Source: Candidatus Dadabacteria bacterium
Lineage (GTDB): Bacteria; Desulfobacterota_D; UBA1144; Nemesobacterales; CSP1-2
DNA: 9,946 nt
Reading direction: 5' to 3'
Assembly (NCBI GenBank): GCA_022615255.1
Contig: JAKEHC010000016.1
Coordinates: forward strand, 1-9,946
The translations under genes were made by a program, and so were the position numbers. The stretch's first letter is position 1. Each line of letters starts with the position of its first letter. Under the pieces are notes generated by a model. That model did no database searches. It saw only the letters and a program-made list of their open reading frames with translations, and was not told the origin of the DNA. Positions 1 through 6,255 of the stretch are shown here, piece by piece.

Positions 1-19
1 CCTGTCTGATTTTTGGAAT

Positions 20-1117
20 TTATTTTTTTAATTGAAACATCTTTCCCGGGAGCTGGATTATCAGACCACTGAGTTCTAACGATAAAAGAATTGAAAGTAC
101 CTTTGCAGAACTCATTCCGGATAATTTTGTAATTTCATCAACGTGTAGGGGTTCATTCTTTAGTTTTGAATAAATCAACCTTTCTTCATTAGAAAGTTCT
201 ATAACTGAAATATCATCTTCTCTGATTTCCTTATCCTTTAGTGTTCTAAGGGCTTCGATCTCGCTTAATATATCCTCTACTGACTCAACCAGCTTTGCTC
301 CCTGTTTTATTAACTTATTAGTTCCTCGGCTAAGTTTTGTTCCTATGTTTCCCGGCACCGCAAAAACCTCTCTATTCTGCTCAAGAGCTAGAGAGGCTGT
401 AATGAGCGAGCCGCTTTTATCTGAGGCTTGCACTATAACAACGCCAAGAGAGAGGCCGCTTATAATACGGTTTCGTTTAGGAAAGTTTACCGACTCCGGA
501 GGGGAGCCGAGAGGGAATTCGGAGATAACCGCTCCTTTGTTTGAAATCTCTTCATACAGTTTTTTATTCTCAGCCGGGTATATGATATCCAAACCTGAGC
601 CTAGAACAGCTATGGTTCTTCCCCCCCTTTTTAATGCCGCCATATGGGCAATTGAATCAATACCCCGAGCCATCCCGCTAATGATGGTAACACCTTTTAC
701 AGAAAGCTCTTCTCCGAGCCTCTCCGTAACCAATCTGCCATAGCTGTCTGGTGTTCTCGTTCCAACGATGGCAATTGCGGTGTCATCTTTAGGTAGAATA
801 TCGCCTTTTATGTAGAGAAAGGGCGGAGGGTTGTAGGTATTGAAAAGATTTCTCGGATAATTTGAGTCTTTAAGAAGAATTAGATTAAAACCGGACTTTC
901 GGATTTTACTAACTTCTTCTTCAGCTTTATTCCAATCCTTGAAGCCCTTTATTTCCTTGGCTGTCTTTTCCCCGATTCCTTCTACCCTTTGAATTTCGCT
1001 TAAATTCGCCTCGAAGACACCTTTAGGATTATTGAACTTGGCTAGAAGATTCCTGAATAGAACCTCTCCAACACCCTGAACCATTTTGAGCGCAATCCAG
1101 TACTTCCATTCTTCCAT
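20..1117 (-). CDS. dprA: DNA processing protein DprA
   Basis: DprA (Smf) is a cytoplasmic protein that binds incoming single-stranded DNA and loads RecA on it during natural transformation. It is also found in bacteria not known to be competent. At 365 aa this is the usual full length. The N-terminal part (about 1-70) carries a helix-hairpin-helix-like segment, VEGIGEKTAKEI, near residues 45-56. The Rossmann-like core (about 75-285) has the family signatures VGTRTPDSYG (118-127), SGMARGIDSIAH (147-158), GSGLDIIYPAEN (173-184), the FPKRNRIISGLS block (212-223), SGSLITASLALEQ (235-247) and VPGNI (254-258). The C-terminal 60 residues look like the DprA winged helix. The ATG at 1117 fits the family N-terminus but has only a weak upstream AGG. 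The start is 53 bases after the thiamine-binding gene, so co-transcription is likely. The reading frame is intact and the assignment is secure. Confidence 0.97.
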   Translation of the reverse strand: MEEWKYWIALKMVQGVGEVLFRNLLAKFNNPKGVFEANLSEIQRVEGIGEKTAKEIKGFKDWNKAEEEVSKIRKSGFNLILLKDSNYPRNLFNTYNPPPFLYIKGDILPKDDTAIAIVGTRTPDSYGRLVTERLGEELSVKGVTIISGMARGIDSIAHMAALKRGGRTIAVLGSGLDIIYPAENKKLYEEISNKGAVISEFPLGSPPESVNFPKRNRIISGLSLGVVIVQASDKSGSLITASLALEQNREVFAVPGNIGTKLSRGTNKLIKQGAKLVESVEDILSEIEALRTLKDKEIREDDISVIELSNEERLIYSKLKNEPLHVDEITKLSGMSSAKVLSILLSLELSGLIIQLPGKMFQLKK

Positions 1118-1170
1118 GGCGGTATTAAGTTTTAACCTTGCATTCTGGTTAAAGTCAAGAAGGTGTATAA

Positions 1171-1464
1171 TTATCTAAGCTTTCTTTCAAAACTTTCAAT
1201 CTTTCCTTCCATGGTGTAGGGCTTGTCTCTCCTATCGCTAATTCTAAGGATTGTGCTTATTCTCAGGACACCTTTTTGGTAAAGCCCTTCATGGCATCTT
1301 TTGATAAGCGGCATAATCTCATCCCACTCGCCTTCGAAGTTGGTTCCCATTGAGTGTGGTTTGTATTTCAAGCTACTCTCCTGAATAATCTTCGTAACCT
1401 CCGCTATATACTCTGAAAGCGAGGTTCCGACACCTATTGGGATTACACTAAGCTCAACGATCAT
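1171..1464 (-). CDS. MTH1187-type thiamine-binding protein (DUF77/UPF0045)
   Basis: This 97-aa protein belongs to the MTH1187/YqgV family (formerly DUF77), small ferredoxin-like-fold proteins that bind thiamine or related pyrimidines. The cellular role is not settled. Visible family signatures are the N-terminal SVIPIGVGTSLSEYIAEV (6-23), the HSMGTNFEGEWDEIM block (37-51), and the C-terminal LRISDRRDKPYTMEGKIESF segment (73-92). Length matches the family. The ATG at 1464 is well supported by a strong Shine-Dalgarno GGGAGGG at 1472-1478, seven bases upstream. It has no signal peptide or membrane segment, so it should be cytoplasmic. It probably leads a two-gene unit with dprA. No thiamine biosynthesis or transport gene is adjacent, and I see no TPP riboswitch in its 198-base upstream region, so the context does not reveal its role. 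Confidence 0.93.
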   Translation of the reverse strand: MIVELSVIPIGVGTSLSEYIAEVTKIIQESSLKYKPHSMGTNFEGEWDEIMPLIKRCHEGLYQKGVLRISTILRISDRRDKPYTMEGKIESFERKLR

Positions 1465-1585
1465 GACTTTTCCCTCCCATACATTCTATAAAAAATATAG
1501 AGTTCATACTGTCTTAAAGTAGCTATTTTAACCTGATAATTCACTATAGCTGCAGGTTTATTAGTGGTAGCGTCATCCCTTATGT

Positions 1586-1613
1586 GTAGAGACGCCATTA
1601 ATGGCGTCTCTCG
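1586..1613. repeat. Palindromic intergenic repeat, copy 1 (AGAGAC/GTCTCT arms)
   Basis: Bases 1588-1611 form a perfect 24-base palindrome whose left half is AGAGACGCCATT, so the transcript would fold into a hairpin of about ten base pairs. It lies between the radical SAM stop (1663) and the thiamine-binding gene start (1464). No T-run follows on either strand, so it is not a standard intrinsic terminator. A second element with the same AGAGAC and GTCTCT arm ends lies at 6211-6238, which marks it as a dispersed REP-like repeat. The left flank adds GT, giving GTAGAGAC, but the matching AC on the right is CG here, so the outer pair has decayed. Confidence 0.8.
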
Positions 1614-1662
1614 TGCGCTTCTGTTATTCCGACAAAGATTATTGCTTGGTTATTTTGCAAAC

Positions 1663-2607
1663 TTAGGTAAGAACATTTTCCGATTTAACGGTATTATGCT
1701 TAAATAATCTTCCCTGATAGGTATTTCTTTTTTCAAGCTCTTTCTCTATTCCGCTCATAATCTCAAGATGTGTCTTATTCCATTTCGGTTCTATTAAAAG
1801 ATCATGCGGGGTATCGGTAAAGAATCTCTCTATAATGACTTTAGGGGATAAACGTTCTATAAAATGCGAGATAAATTCAAGGTACTCTTCATAATTAAAT
1901 AGCCTGAATGGCTCCTTTGCGTACATTCTGGCAAGAGGTGTGTTTTTTACGATATGTAGATTGTGAATCTTAAGAAAATTAATCTCCAATCTTGAAATCT
2001 CTTCAGCCATCCTAACCATTTCGTCATTAGTCTCTGTAGGAAACCCAACAATTATATGAGCTCCTATATGGATTCCCCTATCTTTCGTCATTCTGATTGC
2101 ACCAAGGATAGATTTATAGTTATGTCCTCTATTTATATACTCTAGGGTCTTATCATATATTGACTCGATCCCGTACTCTAACGTAACGAACCGGTCTTTA
2201 GCCAAGTTCTCAAATAACCTAATCTTCTCCTCGTCAACGCAGTCTGACCTGGTACCTACAGCTAGTCCAACGACGTCTTCATGATCTAGGGCCTCTCTAT
2301 AGAACTCCTCTAATTTCTCGATTTTCTCATAAGTGTTTGTGTAGGCTTGAAAATATATAATGAACTTTTGAGCCTTGAATCTCTTCTTTAAGTATTCCAT
2401 TCCGGTTTTAATCTGGTCTTTGAGAGGAACACGGGAGCGGGCATATGAGGGGACAAAGCTATCGTTATTGCAATAAACACAGCCCCCGATAGCTACGGAA
2501 CCGTCTCTATTTGGGCACGTGAATCCAACATCAACAGAAACCTTCTGTACCCTGAAACCAAATTTTTCTTTTAGGTAAGTGCTATAAGAACTGTAACGCG
2601 GATCCAT
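1663..2607 (-). CDS. TIGR01212-family (YhcC-type) radical SAM protein
   Basis: This 314-aa protein is a radical SAM enzyme of the TIGR01212/YhcC group, relatives of the Elp3 radical SAM domain, whose substrate is not established as far as I know. The cluster motif is TCPNRDG...GGCVYCN, with Cys31, Cys43 and Cys46 in CX11CX2C spacing, expected to hold a [4Fe-4S] cluster that cleaves S-adenosylmethionine. Other family blocks are YFQAYTNTY (85-93), VGLAVGTRSDCVD (113-125), LEYGIES (143-149), NRGH (159-162), GAHIIVGFPTET (182-193) and KIHNLHIVKNTPLA (213-226). Length is normal and the frame is intact. The ATG at 2607 has a good Shine-Dalgarno AAGGA at 2614-2618, six bases upstream. The gene is separated from nth by 126 bases containing a heptamer repeat array, and from the next gene by a palindromic repeat. 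It is probably cytoplasmic. Confidence 0.94.
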   Translation of the reverse strand: MDPRYSSYSTYLKEKFGFRVQKVSVDVGFTCPNRDGSVAIGGCVYCNNDSFVPSYARSRVPLKDQIKTGMEYLKKRFKAQKFIIYFQAYTNTYEKIEKLEEFYREALDHEDVVGLAVGTRSDCVDEEKIRLFENLAKDRFVTLEYGIESIYDKTLEYINRGHNYKSILGAIRMTKDRGIHIGAHIIVGFPTETNDEMVRMAEEISRLEINFLKIHNLHIVKNTPLARMYAKEPFRLFNYEEYLEFISHFIERLSPKVIIERFFTDTPHDLLIEPKWNKTHLEIMSGIEKELEKRNTYQGRLFKHNTVKSENVLT

Positions 2608-2674
2608 ATGGTTTCCTTATAAATGTAATTAGTTAGCTACAAATGAACACAAATTTACGCCAATAAATTCATGC

Positions 2675-2702
2675 ATTATTCATCTTGTATCCTGCATCCT
2701 GC
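2675..2702. repeat. Heptanucleotide tandem repeat array, short copy
   Basis: Four contiguous heptamers read, on the plus strand, ATTATTC, ATCTTGT, ATCCTGC and ATCCTGC, possibly preceded by a decayed unit TTCATGC at 2668-2674. The array lies between the nth stop (2734) and the radical SAM gene start (2607). The stretch CATTATTCATCTTGTATCCTGCA at 2674-2696 is identical to 8672-8694, and the following TCCTGCTTAT also matches the copy near pgk. That makes it one of two related copies of a dispersed 7-base-period repeat. No open reading frame or hairpin explains it. Confidence 0.8.
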
Positions 2703-2733
2703 TTATTTCATTAATGTCCGTGGCTAAATAGTT

Positions 2734-3417
2734 TCATAACTCAGCCGAGGGGCAGAGGTCGTTAATCTTACAGCTTTTACACAAAGGCTTCCTTGCATGA
2801 CACACTTTACGGCCATGATCGCTAAGGGCATGAGAAAAGTAGGTCCATTCTTCCTTAGGCAATAATTCCATCATATCTGCCTCTATCTTATCTGGGTCGG
2901 TTTTGGAGGAGAGCCCGATCCTATTTGCTAGCCTTTTAACATGTGTATCAACGATGATCCCAGGAATACCATAGGCGTTTCCTAATACGACATTGGCTGT
3001 TTTCCTTCCAACCCCGTCAAGCTCTGTTAGGCTTTCCATTGATGCAGGCACCTTACCGTTGTATCGTTGATCTATGACTCTGCAACTATTTATTACCGCC
3101 TTCGCTTTATTTCTAAAGAACCCTGTTGAGCGAACATCATCTTCTAATTCTTCTTGGTGTGCGTTTGCGTAATCATTGGCTGTTCTATATTTCTTGAAAA
3201 GCCCCTTCGTTACTTGATTTACCCTCTCGTCTGTGCACTGAGCGGAGAGAATCGTTGCCACAAGAAGCTCTAATGGTGTTTTGAAATCTAGATGACACTT
3301 GGGATTAGGGTATTCCTTACGAAACCTTGAAATTATGCTTTGTACCCTTTTCTTTTTGGAGTTTAAATCCTCATACTGAAAGTTTATTTTTTCTTTTTTC
3401 AATGCCTCAAACTCCAT
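2734..3417 (-). CDS. nth: Endonuclease III (base-excision DNA glycosylase/AP lyase)
   Basis: Nth removes oxidised pyrimidines from DNA and cleaves the abasic site in base-excision repair. The helix-hairpin-helix LDGVGRKTANVVLG (133-146) contains the catalytic lysine (Lys139), and VDTHVKRLANRIGL (156-169) carries the catalytic aspartate (Asp157). The C-terminal iron-sulfur loop has Cys206, Cys213, Cys216 and Cys222 in the canonical CX6CX2CX5C spacing. The LLVATILSAQCTDERVN block (51-67) is also typical. The protein is 227 aa, with about 20 residues more at the N-terminus than common family members. The ATG at 3417 lacks a clear Shine-Dalgarno. A TTG at 3402 (codon 6) has GGAG nine bases upstream and would give 222 aa, so the start is uncertain. 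The gene lies downstream of a 348-base AT-rich gap and is followed by a heptamer repeat. Confidence 0.96.
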   Translation of the reverse strand: MEFEALKKEKINFQYEDLNSKKKRVQSIISRFRKEYPNPKCHLDFKTPLELLVATILSAQCTDERVNQVTKGLFKKYRTANDYANAHQEELEDDVRSTGFFRNKAKAVINSCRVIDQRYNGKVPASMESLTELDGVGRKTANVVLGNAYGIPGIIVDTHVKRLANRIGLSSKTDPDKIEADMMELLPKEEWTYFSHALSDHGRKVCHARKPLCKSCKINDLCPSAEL

Positions 3418-3464
3418 TTTCGTGCGATTTTTTACATATAAGCACTAACTATGCAAATAACTAA

Positions 3465-3489
3465 AGTACAAATGATACAATATTGTACT
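3465..3489. promoter_or_regulatory. Inverted repeat upstream of nth, possible operator
   Basis: The arms AGTACAA (3465-3471) and TTGTACT (3483-3489) pair over seven bases. Inside lies a perfect 12-base palindrome, TACAATATTGTA (3476-3487). The centre is about 65 bases upstream of the nth start, where an operator could act. No regulator is encoded nearby and AT-rich DNA produces such palindromes by chance, so this is a tentative site. Confidence 0.2.
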
Positions 3490-3684
3490 ACCAGTGTTTA
3501 TAATGGGCAATTATTATACTATTTTGATATTTGTGGTAGGACAGGAAAACGTAAAAAGGGGATGGAGAAAATGAGACGAAGTGATCTAGATTTTCAGTAT
3601 CATGGAAATATACTCAAAATTAAGTTTAAAGAATGTAAAGGATTAATGTTGATCTAGGTAAAGTTTATAGATTTGTCTTATTGC

Positions 3685-3699
3685 GTGATAATATATCAC
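3685..3699. other. Small hairpin GTGATA-ATA-TATCAC
   Basis: A six-base-pair inverted repeat with a three-base spacer lies about 67 bases past the stop of the PD-(D/E)XK gene. On the minus strand it is not followed by a T-run, so it is a poor intrinsic terminator candidate. It could be an operator half-site pair or chance in AT-rich sequence. Confidence 0.2.
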
Positions 3700-3765
3700 T
3701 TACTTATTTTCATTCCGCTACTACTTAGTAATTATTTTCTCAATCATCACACGAATAGAAGGTTT

Positions 3766-4956
3766 TTATTGGTCATTTTCAATTTTTTGTATATTATCTA
3801 AAGTGTGACCTATTAATTTCTTCCATTTATCTCGGACAGCTAAATATTCGTCTATCATAATATACTGTCCGTTTCTTTTCACACACCAGTTCCATTGCTT
3901 ATAACTATCATCGAATTGCCCTTTTACAATTTTTGCCAATTCTTTCAAATAGTCTATTCCAATTTGCCTGTTGCCTAGTTGCTCAGTTTTGGTGACAATA
4001 CCATAAAACCAAACCTCACCATTTTCTTGAACTGAGGCAAAGTTGTAGGTGTCATTTAGTGATTTAATATTTAAAGATATTCTTTTTCCTCTTCCTATTT
4101 TGGAAATGAGGCCATATTCATTTGACAAATCATTAACAAAAACTTCTAACTCACTTGCGGCCTCAATCCCTCTAGCAGTTGCCAAGCGTTCATAGAAATC
4201 TTTTTCTGAGATGGTTTTACTTTTTGGTATTACCCAATCTTTATCCGTTAGTTCTTCTAGTTTGTCAGAATCTTTGATTCTAATAAAAGTTCTTTCAAGT
4301 TCTTTGGTTTTAGCTAACACTCTAGGAGTAACAATCAGCTCATTATTGTGAGGATTTTTGAATATTGGAATCTCAATAAGAGACAGCGTAAAGCTTAATC
4401 CTCCATACCCTTGAATGTAAGCTATTAGATCTTCCATGTTTTCTCTGATGCCATCCCCGATGATAAGGAGTAAGAATCTACCCCTATTTAAGTTTGTTTG
4501 TACTCTATCAACAAATTCATCCTCTATAATGTCTGGGGAATAGCCCCGCAATATCTCATAGAGGGATACTTCCTTTGTTTTTCTTGATCTTAAACATTCT
4601 GATTCAAACTTTTGATAATCCCATTTTGCAATATCTTTAGCATAATCGAGGATCTGTCCTACCGCTTTTCTTCTAGCTTCTGGGTTTCTCCAAAGTTTAA
4701 ATTCCGCAATGGTGATGAAACCCTCCTCATTTAAAAATAATAAATCACAAGAACCTGATTCTGTGTTTAATTCTCTACAAATAGTCACACTACCTGCGAA
4801 TGACGGTTCTATCTCCTCAATTGGAAGAATGTTTGGATTTTCAAAACAGATAGTTTGAATCCAGTTCTCATCATAGCTTCCTTCCAGAAGAGGTACTTTT
4901 TCAAGTCTTATTGAATTTTCTCCCTGAATAGCCAGTGGTGTTGTATGTTGTTTCAT
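3766..4956 (-). CDS. Solitary PD-(D/E)XK nuclease-like protein, function unknown
   Basis: I do not recognise a named family with certainty. The N-terminal 120 residues look like a PD-(D/E)XK nuclease fold: a helix ending in ENPNILP (39-45), Asp71 in SGSCDLLF, Glu85 and Lys87 in IAEFKLW, then Gln101 and Tyr105 in GQILDYA. This D, ExK, QxxxY order is typical of NucS/DUF91-like and related nucleases. A hydrophobic strand, RFLLLIIGDG (160-169), follows. Residues 245-390 may form a second, unnamed domain with GKGR-like and NGEVWFYGI (312-320) segments. There is no signal peptide or membrane helix. The ATG at 4956 has a Shine-Dalgarno AGAGGA at 4961-4966. Two hand-counted lines within the gene are about 30 and 32 percent GC, lower than the housekeeping genes. 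The gene stands alone with no methylase or helicase partner. It may be an acquired accessory or defence-type nuclease, but that is inference. Confidence 0.75.
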   Translation of the reverse strand: MKQHTTPLAIQGENSIRLEKVPLLEGSYDENWIQTICFENPNILPIEEIEPSFAGSVTICRELNTESGSCDLLFLNEEGFITIAEFKLWRNPEARRKAVGQILDYAKDIAKWDYQKFESECLRSRKTKEVSLYEILRGYSPDIIEDEFVDRVQTNLNRGRFLLLIIGDGIRENMEDLIAYIQGYGGLSFTLSLIEIPIFKNPHNNELIVTPRVLAKTKELERTFIRIKDSDKLEELTDKDWVIPKSKTISEKDFYERLATARGIEAASELEVFVNDLSNEYGLISKIGRGKRISLNIKSLNDTYNFASVQENGEVWFYGIVTKTEQLGNRQIGIDYLKELAKIVKGQFDDSYKQWNWCVKRNGQYIMIDEYLAVRDKWKKLIGHTLDNIQKIENDQ

Positions 4957-5071
4957 ACGTTCCTCTTTAGTGATAACAATATTTTTTGAATTACACTATG
5001 TGATGTTTTATAAGAAAGCAAACACAGACTTTCATCTCCAGATAGGTTTGTAATTTGGGTGGCGCTGGTTT

Positions 5072-5104
5072 AAAAAAAAGAGATGTGTTATAAAGAACAT
5101 CTCT
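5072..5104 (-). terminator. Intrinsic terminator of the ferredoxin gene
   Basis: On the minus strand an eight-base-pair stem, AGAGATGT (5097-5104) with ACATCTCT (5079-5086), encloses a ten-base loop and runs straight into eight T residues (plus-strand A-run 5072-5079). It lies about 95 bases past the ferredoxin stop and upstream of the PD-(D/E)XK gene, so it closes the ferredoxin transcript. On the plus strand no T-run follows the stem, so it acts in one direction only. The stem has modest GC content, so it may be of moderate efficiency. Confidence 0.82.
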
Positions 5105-5197
5105 CCAACCAAAACTAATTACTATATTTTACTTGGCTGATATAAATTACTTAGGTTTAAGAGGTAACTAGTATTGAAGTAAGAAAATTCTTTAACT

Positions 5198-5467
5198 TTA
5201 GCCCTTTCGCGGCGCTGGAGTAAGTCCGGTTTTTCCTACGAAGTAGTCCTTATTCTTTGCTATAAAGCTCTTCCATTTATCCGGAAGCTCGTCTTCATGG
5301 TAGATAGCGTCCACGGGGCATGGGTCAACGCATGCGCCGCAGTCTATACATTCATCTGGGTGTATAAGAAGTTGGTCTTCTGTTTCATAAATACAATCTA
5401 CAGGGCAAGCATCAACGCAGGCTCTATCCTTAACCCCTATGCACGGCTCTGCAATTATATAAGCCAT
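5198..5467 (-). CDS. 7Fe ferredoxin, [3Fe-4S][4Fe-4S] Thermus/Azotobacter type
   Basis: This 89-aa soluble electron carrier closely matches the seven-iron ferredoxins of Thermus and Azotobacter FdI. By analogy, Cys9, Cys17 and Cys50 would hold the [3Fe-4S] cluster, and Cys21, Cys40, Cys43 and Cys46 the [4Fe-4S] cluster, with Cys25 free. The first motif, CIGVKDRAC, has Val12 where 8Fe or FdxA-like proteins often have cysteine, and this supports a 3Fe cluster at that site. The second motif, ECIDCGACVDPCPVDAI, is canonical. The C-terminal tail with PDKWKSFIAKN is also typical of this group. The ATG at 5467 has a perfect Shine-Dalgarno, AAGGAGG at 5476-5482, eight bases upstream. A consensus promoter at 5497-5526 and a terminator at 5072-5104 make it a single-gene unit that is probably strongly expressed. 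Its redox partner is not encoded here. Confidence 0.96.
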   Translation of the reverse strand: MAYIIAEPCIGVKDRACVDACPVDCIYETEDQLLIHPDECIDCGACVDPCPVDAIYHEDELPDKWKSFIAKNKDYFVGKTGLTPAPRKG

Positions 5468-5496
5468 TAACTTTACCTCCTTCTATCTTTAAGTTA

Positions 5497-5526
5497 ATTA
5501 TATATAAACAATGCTGGATATGTCAA
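5497..5526 (-). promoter_or_regulatory. Consensus sigma-70 promoter of the ferredoxin gene
   Basis: Read on the minus strand, TTGACA (5521-5526) and TATAAT (5497-5502) match both sigma-70 hexamers exactly, with an 18-base spacer. Transcription would start near 5489-5491, just upstream of the AAGGAGG Shine-Dalgarno at 5476-5482 and the ATG at 5467, leaving a leader of about 20-25 bases. This is the clearest promoter in the window and suggests strong, largely constitutive expression. Confidence 0.88.
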
Positions 5527-5552
5527 GCTAATGAGGGGTTGTAAGCAAATCA

Positions 5553-6185
5553 TCATTTTACTCTCTGACTCGCCTTTTCGATAATTGGTTGGAGTCTTTG
5601 AGCCAATGACGGTTCAAGTCTTATTGCATGGTTAAACTCATCTATTGCTTTTTTGAAGTATTCTTTAGCTCCCCTAAAATCGCTGGTTGCTCCCATGCCT
5701 GAAGGGTGCTCGACCTTGACCTCTCTTCCAGAGCCTATGGTATATAGTGCCTCTCCCATTGCGGCATGAGCCTCCGGAGAGTTAGGATTAATCCTAAGAG
5801 CCTCCTCTAATTCTCTAATTGCCCCTTCATAAAAACCGCTTTTTATGTAGAGTCCTCCCAGGCTTATGTGTGCGCTTATAAAACTCGGGTCTATCTTTAG
5901 AACCTCCTGATACTCGTTCATGGCTTCTTCCATTGTTTCGAAATCATCGTCTCTCTCTATCCTGGATTCATATATCTTTCCAAGGTAATAACGTGCATCT
6001 TTAAGATTCGGGTTTAAACTCAAAGCCCTTCTAAATTCAAGCTCTGCTTTAAGGTAATCCCCAGTGTTGTAAAGCTCTTTACCTGATTTGAATAAAGAAT
6101 CGGCATCTTCAACTGGCTTTGTTTTTGCCGTTTCGTTAGCTTTGTCGTCTTTTTTCTTATTTAATACTGGGTCTAGTATGCCCAT
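5553..6185 (-). CDS. Tetratricopeptide repeat protein
   Basis: This 210-aa protein is built largely of TPR helices, which mediate protein-protein contacts. Its partner and function are unknown. TPR-like units are visible at about 28-61 (LFKSGKELYNTGDYLKAELEFRRAL...NP), 62-101 (with a short insertion RDDDFETME), 103-136 (AHISLGGLYIKSGFYEGAIRELEEALRINP) and 137-192 (with an insertion near 152-168). The N-terminal 27 residues are charged and lysine-rich, with no signal peptide, so it is probably cytoplasmic. The frame is open upstream to an ATG at 6230, but that ATG lies inside a palindromic repeat and has no Shine-Dalgarno. I chose the ATG at 6185 because GGAG (6195-6198) stands nine bases before it and MGILDPVLNKK is a natural beginning. 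The gene follows secG by 70 bases and may be the last gene of the pgk-tpiA-secG unit. Confidence 0.88.
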   Translation of the reverse strand: MGILDPVLNKKKDDKANETAKTKPVEDADSLFKSGKELYNTGDYLKAELEFRRALSLNPNLKDARYYLGKIYESRIERDDDFETMEEAMNEYQEVLKIDPSFISAHISLGGLYIKSGFYEGAIRELEEALRINPNSPEAHAAMGEALYTIGSGREVKVEHPSGMGATSDFRGAKEYFKKAIDEFNHAIRLEPSLAQRLQPIIEKASQRVK

Positions 6186-6194
6186 TTCTTTACA

Positions 6195-6198
6195 CTCC
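6195..6198 (-). promoter_or_regulatory. Ribosome binding site deciding the TPR protein start
   Basis: The minus strand reads GGAG nine bases before the ATG at 6185. The alternative ATG at 6230 falls in the palindromic repeat at 6211-6238 and has no such site, so this element favours the shorter protein. Confidence 0.65.
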
Positions 6199-6210
6199 GT
6201 TCTCAATGAT

Positions 6211-6238
6211 GTAGAGACACGCCATGGCATGTCTCTAC
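6211..6238. repeat. Palindromic intergenic repeat, copy 2 (GTAGAGAC arms)
   Basis: This 28-base inverted repeat begins GTAGAGACA and ends TGTCTCTAC, with a single imperfect pair near the centre (6220 against 6229) that would be a G-U pair in minus-strand RNA. It sits between the secG stop (6256) and the TPR start (6185). It shares the AGAGAC and GTCTCT arm ends with the element at 1586-1613, while the centre differs. No T-run follows, so it is not a standard terminator. It would form a hairpin in the secG-TPR intercistronic RNA. Confidence 0.82.
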
Positions 6239-6255
6239 TCTATAAGAGAGACTGC

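Larger units (their letters stand above)
3418..3765. other. AT-rich 348-base stretch without a convincing gene
   Basis: This stretch separates nth from the PD-(D/E)XK gene and is clearly AT-rich. It must contain the nth leader and perhaps its promoter, but no well-spaced -35/-10 pair stands out. A 68-codon plus-strand frame (3451-3657) has no Shine-Dalgarno at its start and no recognisable family. An internal ATG at 3571 has AAGGGG nine bases upstream but would encode only a 28-residue peptide. Two small inverted repeats are visible, at 3465-3489 and 3685-3699. No transposase fragment, tRNA or terminator with a T-run was seen. It may be the decayed flank of the neighbouring accessory gene. 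Confidence 0.5.

Noticed and set aside
345..743. 132-codon open frame on the plus strand
   Set aside because: It lies wholly antisense to the conserved core of dprA, has no recognisable domain, and arises from the codon pattern of dprA.
1481..1500. CTATA-AAAAA-TATAG inverted repeat upstream of the thiamine-binding gene
   Set aside because: Only five A/T-rich pairs, and no well-spaced -35 element; chance in AT-rich leader DNA cannot be excluded.
1588..1611. Palindrome as intrinsic terminator of the radical SAM gene
   Set aside because: The hairpin is strong, but no T-run follows on either strand, and a similar element occurs elsewhere, so a dispersed repeat explains it better.
1465..1662. 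TPP riboswitch upstream of the thiamine-binding gene
   Set aside because: An ACCTGATAA-like string occurs only on the opposite strand and no CTGAGA element or stem arrangement accompanies it in the right orientation.
2668..2712. CRISPR-like array
   Set aside because: Units are seven bases, contiguous and without spacers; no cas genes are present.
3451..3657. 68-codon plus-strand frame in the AT-rich gap
   Set aside because: No Shine-Dalgarno at its ATG, no family resemblance, and a sequence typical of translated AT-rich noncoding DNA; kept only as part of the gap description.
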